The notes below the pieces were generated by a model, which worked only from the letters and a program-made list of their open reading frames with translations, was not told the DNA's origin and did not search any database. A stretch of 64,000 bases of DNA, from contig NZ_JANQBA010000001.1 in NCBI RefSeq assembly GCF_025490915.1, positions 310,001 to 374,000 on the forward strand. Reading direction: 5' to 3'. The translations under genes were made by a program, and so were the position numbers. The stretch is from Lacticaseibacillus parakribbianus. Its GTDB lineage: Bacteria > Bacillota > Bacilli > Lactobacillales > Lactobacillaceae. Shown here piece after piece: positions 10,255 through 19,566 of the stretch; within the stretch, counting starts at the first letter, position 1; the number at the start of each line of letters is the position of its first letter.

Positions 10255-11242
10255 CTGCATTCACCAGCGTTTCATCGATTGTGTCAAACAGCGTCTGCTT
10301 CAGCTGTGGATCCTTGATTTCGGCCAGACCGGCCTCCAGGAATCCGCGAATCACCAGGCGCGAGGCCAAGGCTTTGCTCAGGCCGCGACTCATCAGGTAG
10401 TACAGCTGGGCCTGGTCGATGCGCGTCACGCTGGCGGCGTGGCCGGCGGTGACGTCGTTTTCGTCGATCAGGAGAATTGGGTTGGCGTCACCCCTGGCCT
10501 CTTGCGCCAGCATCAGCACCCGGTTTTCCTGCTGGTTATCGGCGCCTTGGGCCCCTTGCACGATGTGGCCGATGCCGTTGAAAATCAGGTGGGCGGCACC
10601 GGTGATGACGCCGCGTTGATTGATGTGGCCACCGGTTTTGCGGCCGTAGTTGGTCATGCGCGTGGTGTAGCCCAGGTGCTGACTGCCGCTGGCCAAAACG
10701 CCGACGTTAACCGTCGCCCGGGCGCCTTCGCCGACCAGGTCACAGGTGATGAGGCTGGCGCCTGAGTTGTGGGAGAAACCGGCGACCGTCCAGTTCAGGC
10801 TGGCACCGGCGGCAAGCGTCGCCTTGCGCAACGCAACGGCCGACTCGGCCGCCAGCGCGTCGTAGGTCAGCCAGTTGACCGTCGCGTCCTCACCGACTTC
10901 AAGCCACACCCCGATCGCCAGGTGCTCGCCGCGACCCTGCCACGAATCCTGCAGCGTCACCGTGGCCCCGGGCGCGACCACCACATGCACCAGGCCGCTG
11001 CCCTCGGCCGGGCCTTGGATGAACACGGGCTCGCCTTGGTAGCCGGCCGGCACCGTCAGCGTGACGCCGGTTTGACCGGCGCCTTGCAGCCAGTCCTCCA
11101 GACCGTCTTGCGGCGCCACCTGCAGGCCGAACGTTCGCGTGACCGCCGCGTCGGCGGTCACACCAACCGGCACCGCCGCGGCCGGCGCCTTCTTCAGGGC
11201 CCGAGCCAGCGCAATTTTAGGGGTGCTGGGCAGCTCACGCAT
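10247..11242 (-). CDS. sufD: Fe-S cluster assembly protein SufD
   Basis: Partner of SufB in the SufBCD scaffold. About 331 residues. It has the SufB/SufD beta-helix core, with RMTNYGRKTGGHINQRGV and the C-terminal LYYLMSRGL segment shared with SufB. Less conserved than SufB, as usual. The start at ATG 11242 overlaps the sufC stop by 8 bp (ATGCGTGA); a GTG at 11251 is an alternative. Confidence 0.94.
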   Translation of the reverse strand: MRELPSTPKIALARALKKAPAAAVPVGVTADAAVTRTFGLQVAPQDGLEDWLQGAGQTGVTLTVPAGYQGEPVFIQGPAEGSGLVHVVVAPGATVTLQDSWQGRGEHLAIGVWLEVGEDATVNWLTYDALAAESAVALRKATLAAGASLNWTVAGFSHNSGASLITCDLVGEGARATVNVGVLASGSQHLGYTTRMTNYGRKTGGHINQRGVITGAAHLIFNGIGHIVQGAQGADNQQENRVLMLAQEARGDANPILLIDENDVTAGHAASVTRIDQAQLYYLMSRGLSKALASRLVIRGFLEAGLAEIKDPQLKQTLFDTIDETLVNADA

Positions 11243-12002
11243 CGGCTTCACCCGCCTTCAGGTGTGTGTAACCGGTTTTTTCAAGCGACTTGGCCAGCTC
11301 GGCACCGCCGGTTTCGATGATCTCGCCGTCTTTCATGACATGCACGAAGTCGGGCACGATGTAATCGAGCAACCGCTGGTAGTGCGTGATGATCAGGCTA
11401 CCGAATTCCGGCCCCCGTTGGGCGTTGACGCCCTTGGCCACGATGCGCAAGGCGTCGATGTCAAGCCCGGAGTCGATTTCGTCAAGCAGCGCAAACTTGG
11501 GCTTAATCATCATCAGCTGCAAGATTTCGTTGCGCTTTTTTTCGCCACCGGAAAAACCCTGGTTCAAGTAGCGGTCGGCCATGTCCTCCGGCATCTCAAG
11601 CGTCGTCATGGTCTGGTCCAGTTCCTTGAGAAAGTTCATGATCGAAATCGGGTCATCCTGCGACCGCCTGGCGTTGACCGCGGCGCGAATGAACTCGGCG
11701 TTGGTGACCCCGGCGATTTCGGCGGGATACTGCATCCCCAAAAACAGCCCGGCCCGGGCCCGGACATCCACGCCTTGGTCCAGCAGGCTTTGGCCGTCGA
11801 GCAAAATGTCGCCTTCGGTCACCTGGTAGCGCGGGTTGCCCATGATGGTCTCGGCCATCGTCGACTTACCGTTGCCGTTGGGCCCCATCAGCGCGTGAAT
11901 TTCCCCGGTGCGGATGGTGAGGTTGACGCCGCGCAGAATTTCCGGGTGTTCGGGCTCGTCTTTGACTTTGACATGCAGGTTCTTGATTTCTAGTGTGCTC
12001 AC
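11235..12002 (-). CDS. sufC: Fe-S assembly ATPase SufC
   Basis: Cytosolic ABC-type ATPase that powers SufB-SufD. 255 residues: Walker A GPNGNGKST, signature FSGGEKKRNEI, Walker B FALLDEIDSGLD. I chose a GTG start at 12002 (MSTLEIKNLHVKV) because GGAGG sits 7 nt upstream; an ATG at 12047 has no ribosome site. It is the first gene of the operon sufC-sufD-sufS-sufU-sufB, which is the standard Firmicutes order. Confidence 0.97.
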   Translation of the reverse strand: MSTLEIKNLHVKVKDEPEHPEILRGVNLTIRTGEIHALMGPNGNGKSTMAETIMGNPRYQVTEGDILLDGQSLLDQGVDVRARAGLFLGMQYPAEIAGVTNAEFIRAAVNARRSQDDPISIMNFLKELDQTMTTLEMPEDMADRYLNQGFSGGEKKRNEILQLMMIKPKFALLDEIDSGLDIDALRIVAKGVNAQRGPEFGSLIITHYQRLLDYIVPDFVHVMKDGEIIETGGAELAKSLEKTGYTHLKAGEADA

Positions 12003-12255
12003 AGTGTCGCCTCCAGTTGATTTTCGTCTCCATTGTACGTCATTCAAGCCGTCAAAACAAACGCTTTCACGAACAGCTGATTGCCCATTTCAGGCGCATT
12101 TGCGCTTTTTATAGCACAGTTGCCCGGCGTACCTTACTACAGAAGACTTGCGATGCTCCTATTATAGCAGTGTGAGTGAGTCCTTACTGCATTTATTGCG
12201 TTTGGCGTGACCGAATCCGTCGCCTGGGCTATGATAGCCTGAGGAGGTGGACCAG

Positions 12256-12903
12256 ATGGAACTGCTGATTGTCGAAGATTCCCAGCCGCTGGCGGCCAGC
12301 TACGCCACGTACTTGGCCCCGGTGGCCCGGGTCACCTGCGTGTGTACCCTAGCCGCCGCCAGCGCCGCGGTCACCGCCCGGCCACCGGACGCCGTGATTT
12401 TGGACCTCGCGTTGCCGGACGGCGACGGCTTGGCCTGGCTCACCCAGTGGCGACCGCTTTTGGCCGCCAAGGTGCTGGTGCTGACCGCCAACGATGCGGA
12501 GCAGGCCGAGCTGACCGGGCTTGCGCTGGCCGAAGACTACGTGGTCAAGCCGGTCAGCCTGCGCGTGTTGGCCGCCCGGCTGGCCAAGCTGGTGCCGCCA
12601 ACCGCCCTGACGCTGGGCGACATGACCGTTAACTTGAGCCGCGCCGAGCTGTCGCGCGACGGTCAGGTCATCGCCTTGTCGGCCACCGAGTGGCGTCTGG
12701 TGGCGTATTTTGCCCAAAACCAGGGGCAGCTGCTGACTCGGGCCCAGCTGCTGGCGGTGATTTGGGATGCCCGCGACCAGGTGGTGTCGGACAACACACT
12801 GACCGTGACCGTCAAGCGCCTGCGGGAGAAGTTGGAGGCGGATCCGGCTCACCCGGCCCTGATTCGCACGATCCGAGGAATGGGGTATTTCATTGAGACT
12901 TAA
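12256..12903 (+). CDS. OmpR/PhoB-family response regulator
   Basis: 215 residues. The receiver domain (1-115) has the acidic pocket VEDS, phospho-acceptor Asp in VILDLALPDGDG, Thr in VLTAND and Lys in VVKPV. The C-terminal winged-helix domain ends with the IRTIRGMGYFIET motif. The receiver is short and alanine-rich. ATG 12256 follows AGGAGG by 8 nt; a GTG at 12247 overlaps that site. A TATGAT -10 lies at 12230-12235. The gene overlaps the histidine kinase and is followed by an ABC exporter, so it likely controls that transporter. Confidence 0.92.
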   Translation: MELLIVEDSQPLAASYATYLAPVARVTCVCTLAAASAAVTARPPDAVILDLALPDGDGLAWLTQWRPLLAAKVLVLTANDAEQAELTGLALAEDYVVKPVSLRVLAARLAKLVPPTALTLGDMTVNLSRAELSRDGQVIALSATEWRLVAYFAQNQGQLLTRAQLLAVIWDARDQVVSDNTLTVTVKRLREKLEADPAHPALIRTIRGMGYFIET

Positions 12904-13897
12904 TGCCTTCTCACGCCCGGAGGCCCGGGCCATCGCGTGGCTGGGGCTGGGGCTTAGCGGCCTCACCGCCGGCGGTTTCGGCGTCGCCGCGGCGCTGGCC
13001 CCGGCGGCGCGGCTGCCGCTTTTGGCCTTGGGCGCAATCGCCGTCGCGGCGATTGCCTGGGCCTGCAACCGCTGGCTGCGCCATGTGCTGGCGGCGCTTG
13101 ACGCGATCGCCACGCAGCTTCACCAGGCCGCTCGCGGTGAGGTGAGCTACCCGCTGACGCAAAACGACGAGGGCCTGTTCTCGGCGCTTCACAACGACTT
13201 GTACCACTACGTTCGCCAAAATTCGGCGGCCAAGGCCGCCCTGGCCCAGGACCGGGCCCAGCTCGCCGTGGCGATTCAAGACATCGCCCACCAACTGCGA
13301 ACCCCGATCGCCACGCAGGCCAACCTGATTGAGCTGTTGGCCACCGCAGACACCGGCACCACGGCGGAGTTGGCCCAGCAAAACGCGCGGCTTCAGGCCC
13401 TGGTCGAACAACTGATTCTGCTGGCCCGAGTCGACACCCACACGCTGAGCCAAAACCGGCAAAGCGTCTCCCTAGATGCACTGCTGCGCCAGAGCCTGAA
13501 CTTCCTGTTGCACCAAATCGCCGAGGCCAACCTGGAGGTCGTCTGGCAGGTGCCGGCCGCACTCACGATCGAGGTCAATCCGCGCCTGATGCAAGAGGCG
13601 TTCATCAACCTGCTGAAGAACGCGGCGGAACACGCCCCGGCCGGCAGCCGCCTGATTGTCGGCGCCACTAAGACACCGCTGAGTACCACGATCACCATCC
13701 AAAACTTCGGCGAGCCGCTGCCGGCCGCAGATCTGCCCCATGTCTTTGAGCGCTTCTACCGCGGCAGCCAAAGCGTCCCCAACAGCCTGGGCATTGGGCT
13801 GGCGATTGCGCATGGCGTCATTGCCGCCGCAGACGGGCGCGTGACGCTTGCGAACACGCACCCCGGCGTTTTGACCACCGTCACCCTTTTTCACTGA
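12893..13897 (+). CDS. Sensor histidine kinase of the ABC-linked two-component system
   Basis: 334 residues, TTG start overlapping the regulator by 11 bp. Two membrane helices (about 12-35 and 38-58) with almost no extracellular loop, the design of intramembrane-sensing kinases that work with an ABC transporter. Then a HAMP-like linker, the H-box DIAHQLRTPIATQ, an N-box NLLKNAAEHAP and a G-box SLGIGLAIAHGV. An FtsX-type exporter follows 53 bp later, which fits transporter-dependent sensing of peptide antibiotics or envelope stress; the ligand is unknown. Confidence 0.92.
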   Translation: MRLNAFSRPEARAIAWLGLGLSGLTAGGFGVAAALAPAARLPLLALGAIAVAAIAWACNRWLRHVLAALDAIATQLHQAARGEVSYPLTQNDEGLFSALHNDLYHYVRQNSAAKAALAQDRAQLAVAIQDIAHQLRTPIATQANLIELLATADTGTTAELAQQNARLQALVEQLILLARVDTHTLSQNRQSVSLDALLRQSLNFLLHQIAEANLEVVWQVPAALTIEVNPRLMQEAFINLLKNAAEHAPAGSRLIVGATKTPLSTTITIQNFGEPLPAADLPHVFERFYRGSQSVPNSLGIGLAIAHGVIAAADGRVTLANTHPGVLTTVTLFH

Positions 13898-13950
13898 CTG
13901 TCACCCGCCTGTCACTTGGGGTCGGTATCTTAAGCGTGGAGGTGTTCATC

Positions 13951-14619
13951 ATGTCAATTTTAACCGCAACCGATCTGACCAAAACATACCCCGGTGAGGA
14001 ACGCCCGGCGCTGCAAGACGTGTCTTTGCGCATCGAGGCCGGCGAATTCGTCGCCATTGTTGGCCCTAGTGGCTCCGGCAAGTCGACGCTCCTGCACATG
14101 CTCGGCGGCGTCGATCGGCCGACCACGGGCCACGTCGCGCTTTACGACACCGACCTCGGCGGCCTGAACGAAACCCAACTCGCGATTTTCCGCCGGCGCC
14201 AGGTGGGGCTGATTTACCAGTTTTACAACCTGATGCCGACACTGACGGTGGGTGAAAACATCACGCTGCCGGCCGAGCTGGACGGCAAGCACATCCCCGA
14301 CTCGGAGCTGACCGAGATGCTGGCGGCCCTTGGGTTGACTGCCAAGGCCCACGCCCTGCCGAGTCAGCTGTCGGGCGGCCAGCAACAGCGCGTGGCGATT
14401 GGTCGGGCGCTGATTAACCAGCCGGCAATCGTGCTGGCCGACGAACCGACCGGCAACCTCGACCAGCGTAACTCGCAGGAAATTATGGACCTGCTGCACT
14501 ACGCCAACATCAAGCAGGGGCAAACCGTGATTGTCATCACCCACGATCCGCAGATTGCCGCCCAGGCCCAGCGCGTTTTGACCATCGAGGACGGCCGGTT
14601 GACGGAGGCGCAGTCATGA
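13951..14619 (+). CDS. ABC transporter ATP-binding protein (MacB/LolD-like)
   Basis: 222 residues: Walker [12 protein letters not shown]-loop [11 protein letters not shown], signature [15 protein letters not shown], Walker [12 protein letters not shown], switch His in VITHDP. This is the subfamily that pairs with FtsX-type permeases. ATG 13951 has GGAGG 8 nt upstream. Its stop overlaps the permease start (ATGA), so they are translated together and form one complex in the membrane. Confidence 0.95.
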   Translation: MSILTATDLTKTYPGEERPALQDVSLRIEAGEFVAIVGPSGSGKSTLLHMLGGVDRPTTGHVALYDTDLGGLNETQLAIFRRRQVGLIYQFYNLMPTLTVGENITLPAELDGKHIPDSELTEMLAALGLTAKAHALPSQLSGGQQQRVAIGRALINQPAIVLADEPTGNLDQRNSQEIMDLLHYANIKQGQTVIVITHDPQIAAQAQRVLTIEDGRLTEAQS

Positions 14620-16961
14620 TCATTGCCAAAATCAGCTGGCAAAACCTGCGGCAGACGCCGGCTCGCACCCTACTGACCATTCTGGCCATGGGCGTCGCCG
14701 CCACGCTCGCCGTCGCCTCTTTAGTCGGCCTGCGCAGCGCCCAGCGCAGCCTGTTCAGCTACCAGCGCGATCAGACCCAGGCGCTGATCGGCTTCAGCGA
14801 CCTGACCGAAAAGCAGCGCCGGTCCCTGACCGCCACCAACGAACTGGTTCACCAGCACCAGTTCGTCACCACCGGTACCGCGCGGCTGGGCAAAAACAAG
14901 CTACCGGCCGTCGTGGTCACCCCTGCGACCATGCGGCAGCTGGGCCCCGCCCTGCTGAGCAGCGGCCGTTTGCCGCGACGCGCAACAGAGGCGCTGTTGG
15001 CCGACAACTGGCTGGGCGGCCACGCGAAGCTTGGCGACTGGCTGACAATCAGACAAAACGGCCAACGCCGGCGGATTCGCGTGGTCGGCACGATGAGCCC
15101 TTACAATCGCAGTTACCTGACCACCGGCGGCTTGCTTCAACAGCAGTCCCGGTTGCCAGCGGGGCGTTACGGACTATTGGCCGACCTCACCGCCACCCAA
15201 AACGCCCGGGCTCGCGTGGCGGCCCTGGCAACCAAGGCCGGCGTGACGGCCTCACACTATCAGCTGAACGATGACGCCTTGGCGGTGATGGGTGAGGCCA
15301 ACAAGCGGCAGACGCGCCTGATTATCATCGGCACGGTGGCCGGGGTTTTGGCCGTGATCAGTGTGGCGGCCTTGCTGCTCATCTACACCAGCATCAACTT
15401 GACGGTGCAGGCCTACCGCACCCGCTACGGCCTGCTGCGCTCGCTTGGCACCACGCCCAAGCAGCTGCGCCACATTGTGCTGAGCGAAGCACTGATGCTT
15501 TTGGCACCGGCCCTGCTGCTGGGCTTTGGCTTTGGCATCGGCGGCATGGCGGTGACCCTGGGCTGGCTGAACCGGCTGTTCGTCCACAGCGACTTCGCCT
15601 TTGCGCTGCACCTGACCGTCGACTGGCTGCCGCTCACCGTGGCCGCCGTCTTCATGGCCGCCGTGACCCTCATCGCCGCCGCCCGGCCGGCCTGGCGAGC
15701 CAGCCGCGTCTCCCCAATCGCGGCCATCCGTGCCCAGGCGGCCTCACCCAAGGTCTCCAAGCGCCGGTTGCGCCCCGGTTTTTGGCTACGTCACGTCGAG
15801 CAGCCGACGCTGCGGCTGGCCCTGCGCAACTACCGCCGCACCGACCGTAAGGCGACGATGATGGTCACTTTGGTGGTGACCGTCGCGTTGTTCGTCGGCC
15901 TGACCGGCTTCAGCGCCAACTTCCTGCGCGATTACGGCACCACCGACGGCGCCGACATCACGGCAACCACCGGTGGCAACCAGCTGCAGGCGATGAGTCG
16001 GACGCTTCAGGCCACCGGCGCCGTCGAGCAGCAGTTGGTCGCTCAGCACCTCGGCCTGGACGTCAAGCAGGGACCGCTGTTTTTGAAAGGCTTTGACCTG
16101 TCGATTTACGCAGTGGATGCAACCCTGGCTCGCCAACTCGGGCACCCCCTACCCCTGCTGGTGAACACCCGGGTGCAAACCGAGGACAGCAAGGGCCGCA
16201 CCGTGATGACCCCCACCGTACCGGCCGGCTACCACCGACCGCTCACGCTGCGCGACCCGGTGTCGAAAAAAAGCGTGACCGTCTCGCCAACCATCGTGCC
16301 TCACCGCGCGAACACGCCCGAGGCGCTGGTGGTGGATTCCAACGGTGAAGTCGGCCTGTTCATCTCAAGGGCGCAGTTCAAACACTGGCAACAAAAGCTC
16401 GGGTTGAAGACAACCAATGTCACCACCGTCGCCGCCGTCAAGCTGCGCGACGCCAACACGCACAAACAGGTTGCCGCCGCCGTGAAGGCCCGCGTCAGCG
16501 GCGTCAACGTGATTGACGCCGTCGCGGCCGATCAAGAGTCCTACGCCATCACCACCATGATGCGGGTGTTGATGAGCGGCTTTGTCGCCCTGTTGGCGCT
16601 GGTCAGCCTCGCAACGATTGCCAATCACACCTTCGCCGATCTGATGGCCTCGCGCCAAAGTCTCGCGATGATGCAGTCAATCGGCACGACGCCGGGCCAG
16701 CTGACCGCGGTCAAGAGCCTGGAGTACGCCTTTTTGATGGGCCAGGGACTGCTCTACGGTGGCACGTTGGGCGCCGGAGTCAGCTACGGCCTGTGCATGC
16801 TGCTGTGGCAAGGCACCCCGGATCACCCCGGCTACCTGTGGCCGACCTTCGGCCTGGCCACGGCGGCAATCACCATCGGCCTAATCTGGCTGGCCTTCGT
16901 CTGGGCGACTCGGCGACTGCTGACGCACCAAGACATCGACGCCTTGATTCGCCGTGCGTGA
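14616..16961 (+). CDS. FtsX-type ABC transporter permease
   Basis: 781 residues with two FtsX repeats: a first membrane helix at about 17-40, an extracellular domain to about 230, then three helices; a second helix near 410, a large extracellular part (about 435-650) and three more helices. Each triplet of helices has the characteristic Thr-rich LLRSLGTTPKQL and MMQSIGTTPGQL motif. Together with the ATPase and the two-component system it forms a self-regulated efflux or detoxification module. Confidence 0.93.
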   Translation: MIIAKISWQNLRQTPARTLLTILAMGVAATLAVASLVGLRSAQRSLFSYQRDQTQALIGFSDLTEKQRRSLTATNELVHQHQFVTTGTARLGKNKLPAVVVTPATMRQLGPALLSSGRLPRRATEALLADNWLGGHAKLGDWLTIRQNGQRRRIRVVGTMSPYNRSYLTTGGLLQQQSRLPAGRYGLLADLTATQNARARVAALATKAGVTASHYQLNDDALAVMGEANKRQTRLIIIGTVAGVLAVISVAALLLIYTSINLTVQAYRTRYGLLRSLGTTPKQLRHIVLSEALMLLAPALLLGFGFGIGGMAVTLGWLNRLFVHSDFAFALHLTVDWLPLTVAAVFMAAVTLIAAARPAWRASRVSPIAAIRAQAASPKVSKRRLRPGFWLRHVEQPTLRLALRNYRRTDRKATMMVTLVVTVALFVGLTGFSANFLRDYGTTDGADITATTGGNQLQAMSRTLQATGAVEQQLVAQHLGLDVKQGPLFLKGFDLSIYAVDATLARQLGHPLPLLVNTRVQTEDSKGRTVMTPTVPAGYHRPLTLRDPVSKKSVTVSPTIVPHRANTPEALVVDSNGEVGLFISRAQFKHWQQKLGLKTTNVTTVAAVKLRDANTHKQVAAAVKARVSGVNVIDAVAADQESYAITTMMRVLMSGFVALLALVSLATIANHTFADLMASRQSLAMMQSIGTTPGQLTAVKSLEYAFLMGQGLLYGGTLGAGVSYGLCMLLWQGTPDHPGYLWPTFGLATAAITIGLIWLAFVWATRRLLTHQDIDALIRRA

Positions 16962-16963
16962 AC

Positions 16964-17006
16964 AAATGCCTCGCACCACCGCAACTGCGGTGACGCGAGG
17001 CATTTT
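16964..17006. terminator. Terminator, convergent
   Basis: Long hairpin (AAATGCCTCGC paired with GCGAGGCATTT, inner ACCGC/GCGGT) followed by T residues. It lies just after the permease stop and just beyond the 3' end of the convergent 17014-17379 gene. Confidence 0.85.
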
Positions 17007-17013
17007 GCCGTCG

Positions 17014-17379
17014 CTAGATTTTTTGTTCAACGTCATCGATGGTCACAATCAGCAGCCGCGTCAGCCACGGGAACTGCGCCTTCTTGGCGTCAAAGGCCGG
17101 ACCCGAGGCGACGAAGCGGCCCCGCCCATGGACGTGAAACCCGGCGCCGGGGCCGACCGTTCCGGTGACGGCCTTGCTGCCAAAGGTCAGGGTGACGCGG
17201 TTGTCCGTTGGAAAATCGGCCTCGATGCTGTGCATGCCGGCCGCCGGAATCCATAACTCGCCGTCTTGCAGCGTCACGTATGACATCCATGTATTCACCA
17301 CATGGGCCGGGGCTGCATTAACCGTAATGATTGTGACCGGCCCCTCATGTTTTAACACATCAAGAAAAGTCTGATTCAT
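17014..17379 (-). CDS. Pyridoxamine 5'-phosphate oxidase-like (FMN-binding split barrel) protein
   Basis: 121 residues. The pattern of short beta strands, VNTWMSYVTLQDGELWIPAAG then RVTLTFGSKAV and HVHGRGRF, suggests a small split-barrel flavoprotein of the PNPOx-like superfamily. Substrate and cofactor cannot be told from sequence. MNQTFLDVLK was chosen as the start because AAGGAG precedes it; the longer ORF lacks this. It is not obviously linked to the FGE-like gene upstream (130-bp gap). Confidence 0.65.
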   Translation of the reverse strand: MNQTFLDVLKHEGPVTIITVNAAPAHVVNTWMSYVTLQDGELWIPAAGMHSIEADFPTDNRVTLTFGSKAVTGTVGPGAGFHVHGRGRFVASGPAFDAKKAQFPWLTRLLIVTIDDVEQKI

Positions 17380-17508
17380 TTTCCCGCTCCTTTCGCAATC
17401 CGCAGGCTCATTCCTGCACGATTCGCTAAGTGCAGTATACGCCGCCACCACAGGCAACGGCACATCCCAATCTATCTTCTTTGTATCATTAAGCATCCAT
17501 GTCCTGTA

Positions 17509-18444
17509 CTAGCGACGGGGCAGGCAGCAATCCATCGGCTGGGCCCGACGCGTCGCCTGCTCATCAGGAGCAGCCACCCGGTCTTGAGCATGCCGAACGC
17601 AGCGGAAGCCGAGATTTGACGCTGAGGACTGCCCCGCCTCGCCGTTGCGAGCACTCAGCCGGTATCGTTTGCAGTACGACTCGTGGCAGAGGAATGACCC
17701 CCCGCGGGTGGCGAAGACCTGGTCCGGCGCCAGGTGATCCATCGACGCAAAATCCTTGGCCGAAAGCATCGCCAGGCTCGTCAGCGGGATGCGTGCCGGA
17801 TTGAGGCACCATTCCCAAACGTTGCCGATCGGCTGGTAAAGGCCGTAGCCGTTGGGCTCAAAACTGCGAACCGGTGCGGTCCCGACGAAGCCATCCGCGG
17901 CGCTGTTCGTGTTGGGAAAGTCCCCCTGGAAGGTGTTGCAGTGAAACTGGTCCCCCGCGGTCAAGGAATCCCCCCAGTACCAGTGGTCGTTCGTGCTGCC
18001 GCCGCGAGCCGCCACCTCCCACTCAACCTCGGTCGGCAATGTCGCCTGAGCCCAGCGGCAGTAGGCCAGCGCGTCATCGCGCGAGACGTGAACGACCGGG
18101 TGATCGCCTAGCTGTGACACATCCGAGTCGGGGCCGAAGGGATGGGCCCAATCCGCGCCGGCCACCGCGAACCACCATGGCATCCCCGGCACCGGGCGAC
18201 TGGCCGTCAAGGTCTCGGGGCTGGCCAGCAGGTGGAACACGAAACTGTCACCGAAGCGTTCCGCGTCCGTCTTGTAGCCCGTGGCGGCGACGAAGGCGGC
18301 GAATTCGGTGTTGGTCACCGTCGTTGCGCCGATTTCAAAGTCTGGAACGGTCACCGTGACCTTGGGTGTCTCGTTGTCCTGAAAAAAGCCCTTGGTCCGG
18401 TCGTTAGTGCCGATCTGATACGTACCGCCTGGAATCTTAATCAT
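17509..18444 (-). CDS. Formylglycine-generating enzyme family protein (both catalytic Cys present)
   Basis: 311 residues with a single FGE/SUMF1 domain starting IPGGTYQIGTND and including PTEVEWEVAARGG, GNVWEWC and a C-terminal LGFRCVR. Enzymes of this fold with two active-site cysteines oxidise the Cys of CxPxR in sulfatases to formylglycine. The pair is visible in GGSFLCHESYC, five residues apart exactly as in characterised aerobic FGEs, followed by the family-typical RYRLSAR and SSASNLGFR. Many bacterial FGE-sulf proteins lack these residues and do other jobs. There is an extra ~25-residue basic tail containing CC. The start has GAGGAGG upstream. No CxPxR sulfatase is in the window. Confidence 0.88.
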   Translation of the reverse strand: MIKIPGGTYQIGTNDRTKGFFQDNETPKVTVTVPDFEIGATTVTNTEFAAFVAATGYKTDAERFGDSFVFHLLASPETLTASRPVPGMPWWFAVAGADWAHPFGPDSDVSQLGDHPVVHVSRDDALAYCRWAQATLPTEVEWEVAARGGSTNDHWYWGDSLTAGDQFHCNTFQGDFPNTNSAADGFVGTAPVRSFEPNGYGLYQPIGNVWEWCLNPARIPLTSLAMLSAKDFASMDHLAPDQVFATRGGSFLCHESYCKRYRLSARNGEAGQSSASNLGFRCVRHAQDRVAAPDEQATRRAQPMDCCLPRR

Positions 18445-18610
18445 GTGTGCCTCCTCAAAGTAATGGCAATGCCAGTCTTGAATGCGTTCCCATTCTAACA
18501 CAGTTTGACCGTTCTGTGCTATTTTGTACGACAAGCCAACGCGGCGCGGCGCGGTAAAAAAATTGACGGCAAGCGTTTTTTTATCACACAACGATTGCGG
18601 TAACGGCGGG

Positions 18611-18638
18611 TTTGCCGTATCATCTAAAATGTTATAAT
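18611..18638 (+). promoter_or_regulatory. Promoter of the zinc-ribbon gene pair
   Basis: TTTGCC (18611-18616), 16-bp spacer, TATAAT (18633-18638) with a TG extension near it; 43 bp upstream of the ATG at 18682. Confidence 0.7.
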
Positions 18639-18681
18639 GTCATTATTTTGAAAATTCGGTCCCACGAAAGGAAGTCATTCT

Positions 18682-19557
18682 ATGAAAACATGTCCACAAT
18701 GCGGCGCCCAACAAGAGGAAAGCGCCAAGTTCTGCACTAACTGCGGCTTTAACTTTGCACAGGCCGCCCAGCAGCCGGCCGAACCCACACCGGTTCAGGC
18801 CCAACCGGAGCAGGCTCAACCAGAGCAGGCTCAACCGCAACAGCCGACCCCGCAGCCAACCCCTGCCCCACAGCCGGCCCAGCCGCAATCCGATTCGCTG
18901 GCCAACGCCAAGCAGGCCGGCCTCAACTACTGGAGCTGGCTGATTGCCAGCGTCAAGCGGCCGACCGCAAGCGACCTCACCGGTGGCCGGTACTACGGCC
19001 TGGTCTCCTTGCTGCTCATCGCCTTTTTCACCACCGTATCGATCGTTAAGCCGATGTTCTCGGCGGCCAACACGGTTAGCTCAGCGGCCAACATTTTCGG
19101 TGAAAACGTGTCCAGTGCCGTTTCCAGCACCGCCAACAGCGCAGTCTGGGGTGCGGGCTTTCGGCTGTTCATTCTGCTGGCCTGCGTTGACTTCGTGCTC
19201 TTTCTCGGCGCCTTTCTCGGTCGCCGCGCCATCACCGGTCAACCGAGCGACTTCTGGGGCTTGCTGACGCGCTACCAGCAGCGCGTGGGTATCAGCGTCT
19301 TTTTGAGCTTCGCCGCGGCCGTGCTCGGCCTCTTCGCCGGTGCCGCCACCATCACGGTGATTGCGCTGATTATCAGCCTGAACTTTGTCTTCCAAACCGT
19401 CGCCTTCTACCAGGTTGCCTTGGGTACCCCGCAAAAGGGTGGGATGGATCCCGTTTACACCCTGGTTTTGATCAACGTCGGCATGACGATTGTTAACCTG
19501 CTCATCATCACCGTGTTCGGCAGCTCGCTGGTCGACATGGTGCAGCACCTGTTCTAG
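18682..19557 (+). CDS. Zinc-ribbon multi-pass membrane protein (DUF6574-like)
   Basis: 291 residues: an N-terminal zinc ribbon (CPQC at 5-8, CTNC about 12 residues later), a Pro/Gln-rich linker with QAQPEQ-type repeats (about 28-75), then about five hydrophobic helices (roughly 108-128, 152-180, 200-235, 238-255, 262-285). Such proteins are common in Lactobacillales and have no assigned function; cysteine-rich heads on membrane proteins usually mediate metal or protein contacts. The gene is followed 9 bp later by the TcaA-like gene, with the ribosome site in the gap, so they form an operon. Confidence 0.85.
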   Translation: MKTCPQCGAQQEESAKFCTNCGFNFAQAAQQPAEPTPVQAQPEQAQPEQAQPQQPTPQPTPAPQPAQPQSDSLANAKQAGLNYWSWLIASVKRPTASDLTGGRYYGLVSLLLIAFFTTVSIVKPMFSAANTVSSAANIFGENVSSAVSSTANSAVWGAGFRLFILLACVDFVLFLGAFLGRRAITGQPSDFWGLLTRYQQRVGISVFLSFAAAVLGLFAGAATITVIALIISLNFVFQTVAFYQVALGTPQKGGMDPVYTLVLINVGMTIVNLLIITVFGSSLVDMVQHLF

Positions 19558-19566
19558 GAGGATTCC

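Noticed and set aside
12020..12070. TTGACG and TACAAT on the minus strand upstream of sufC as a promoter
   Set aside because: Only 12 bp separate the boxes, too short for sigma-A. The suf promoter remains unassigned.
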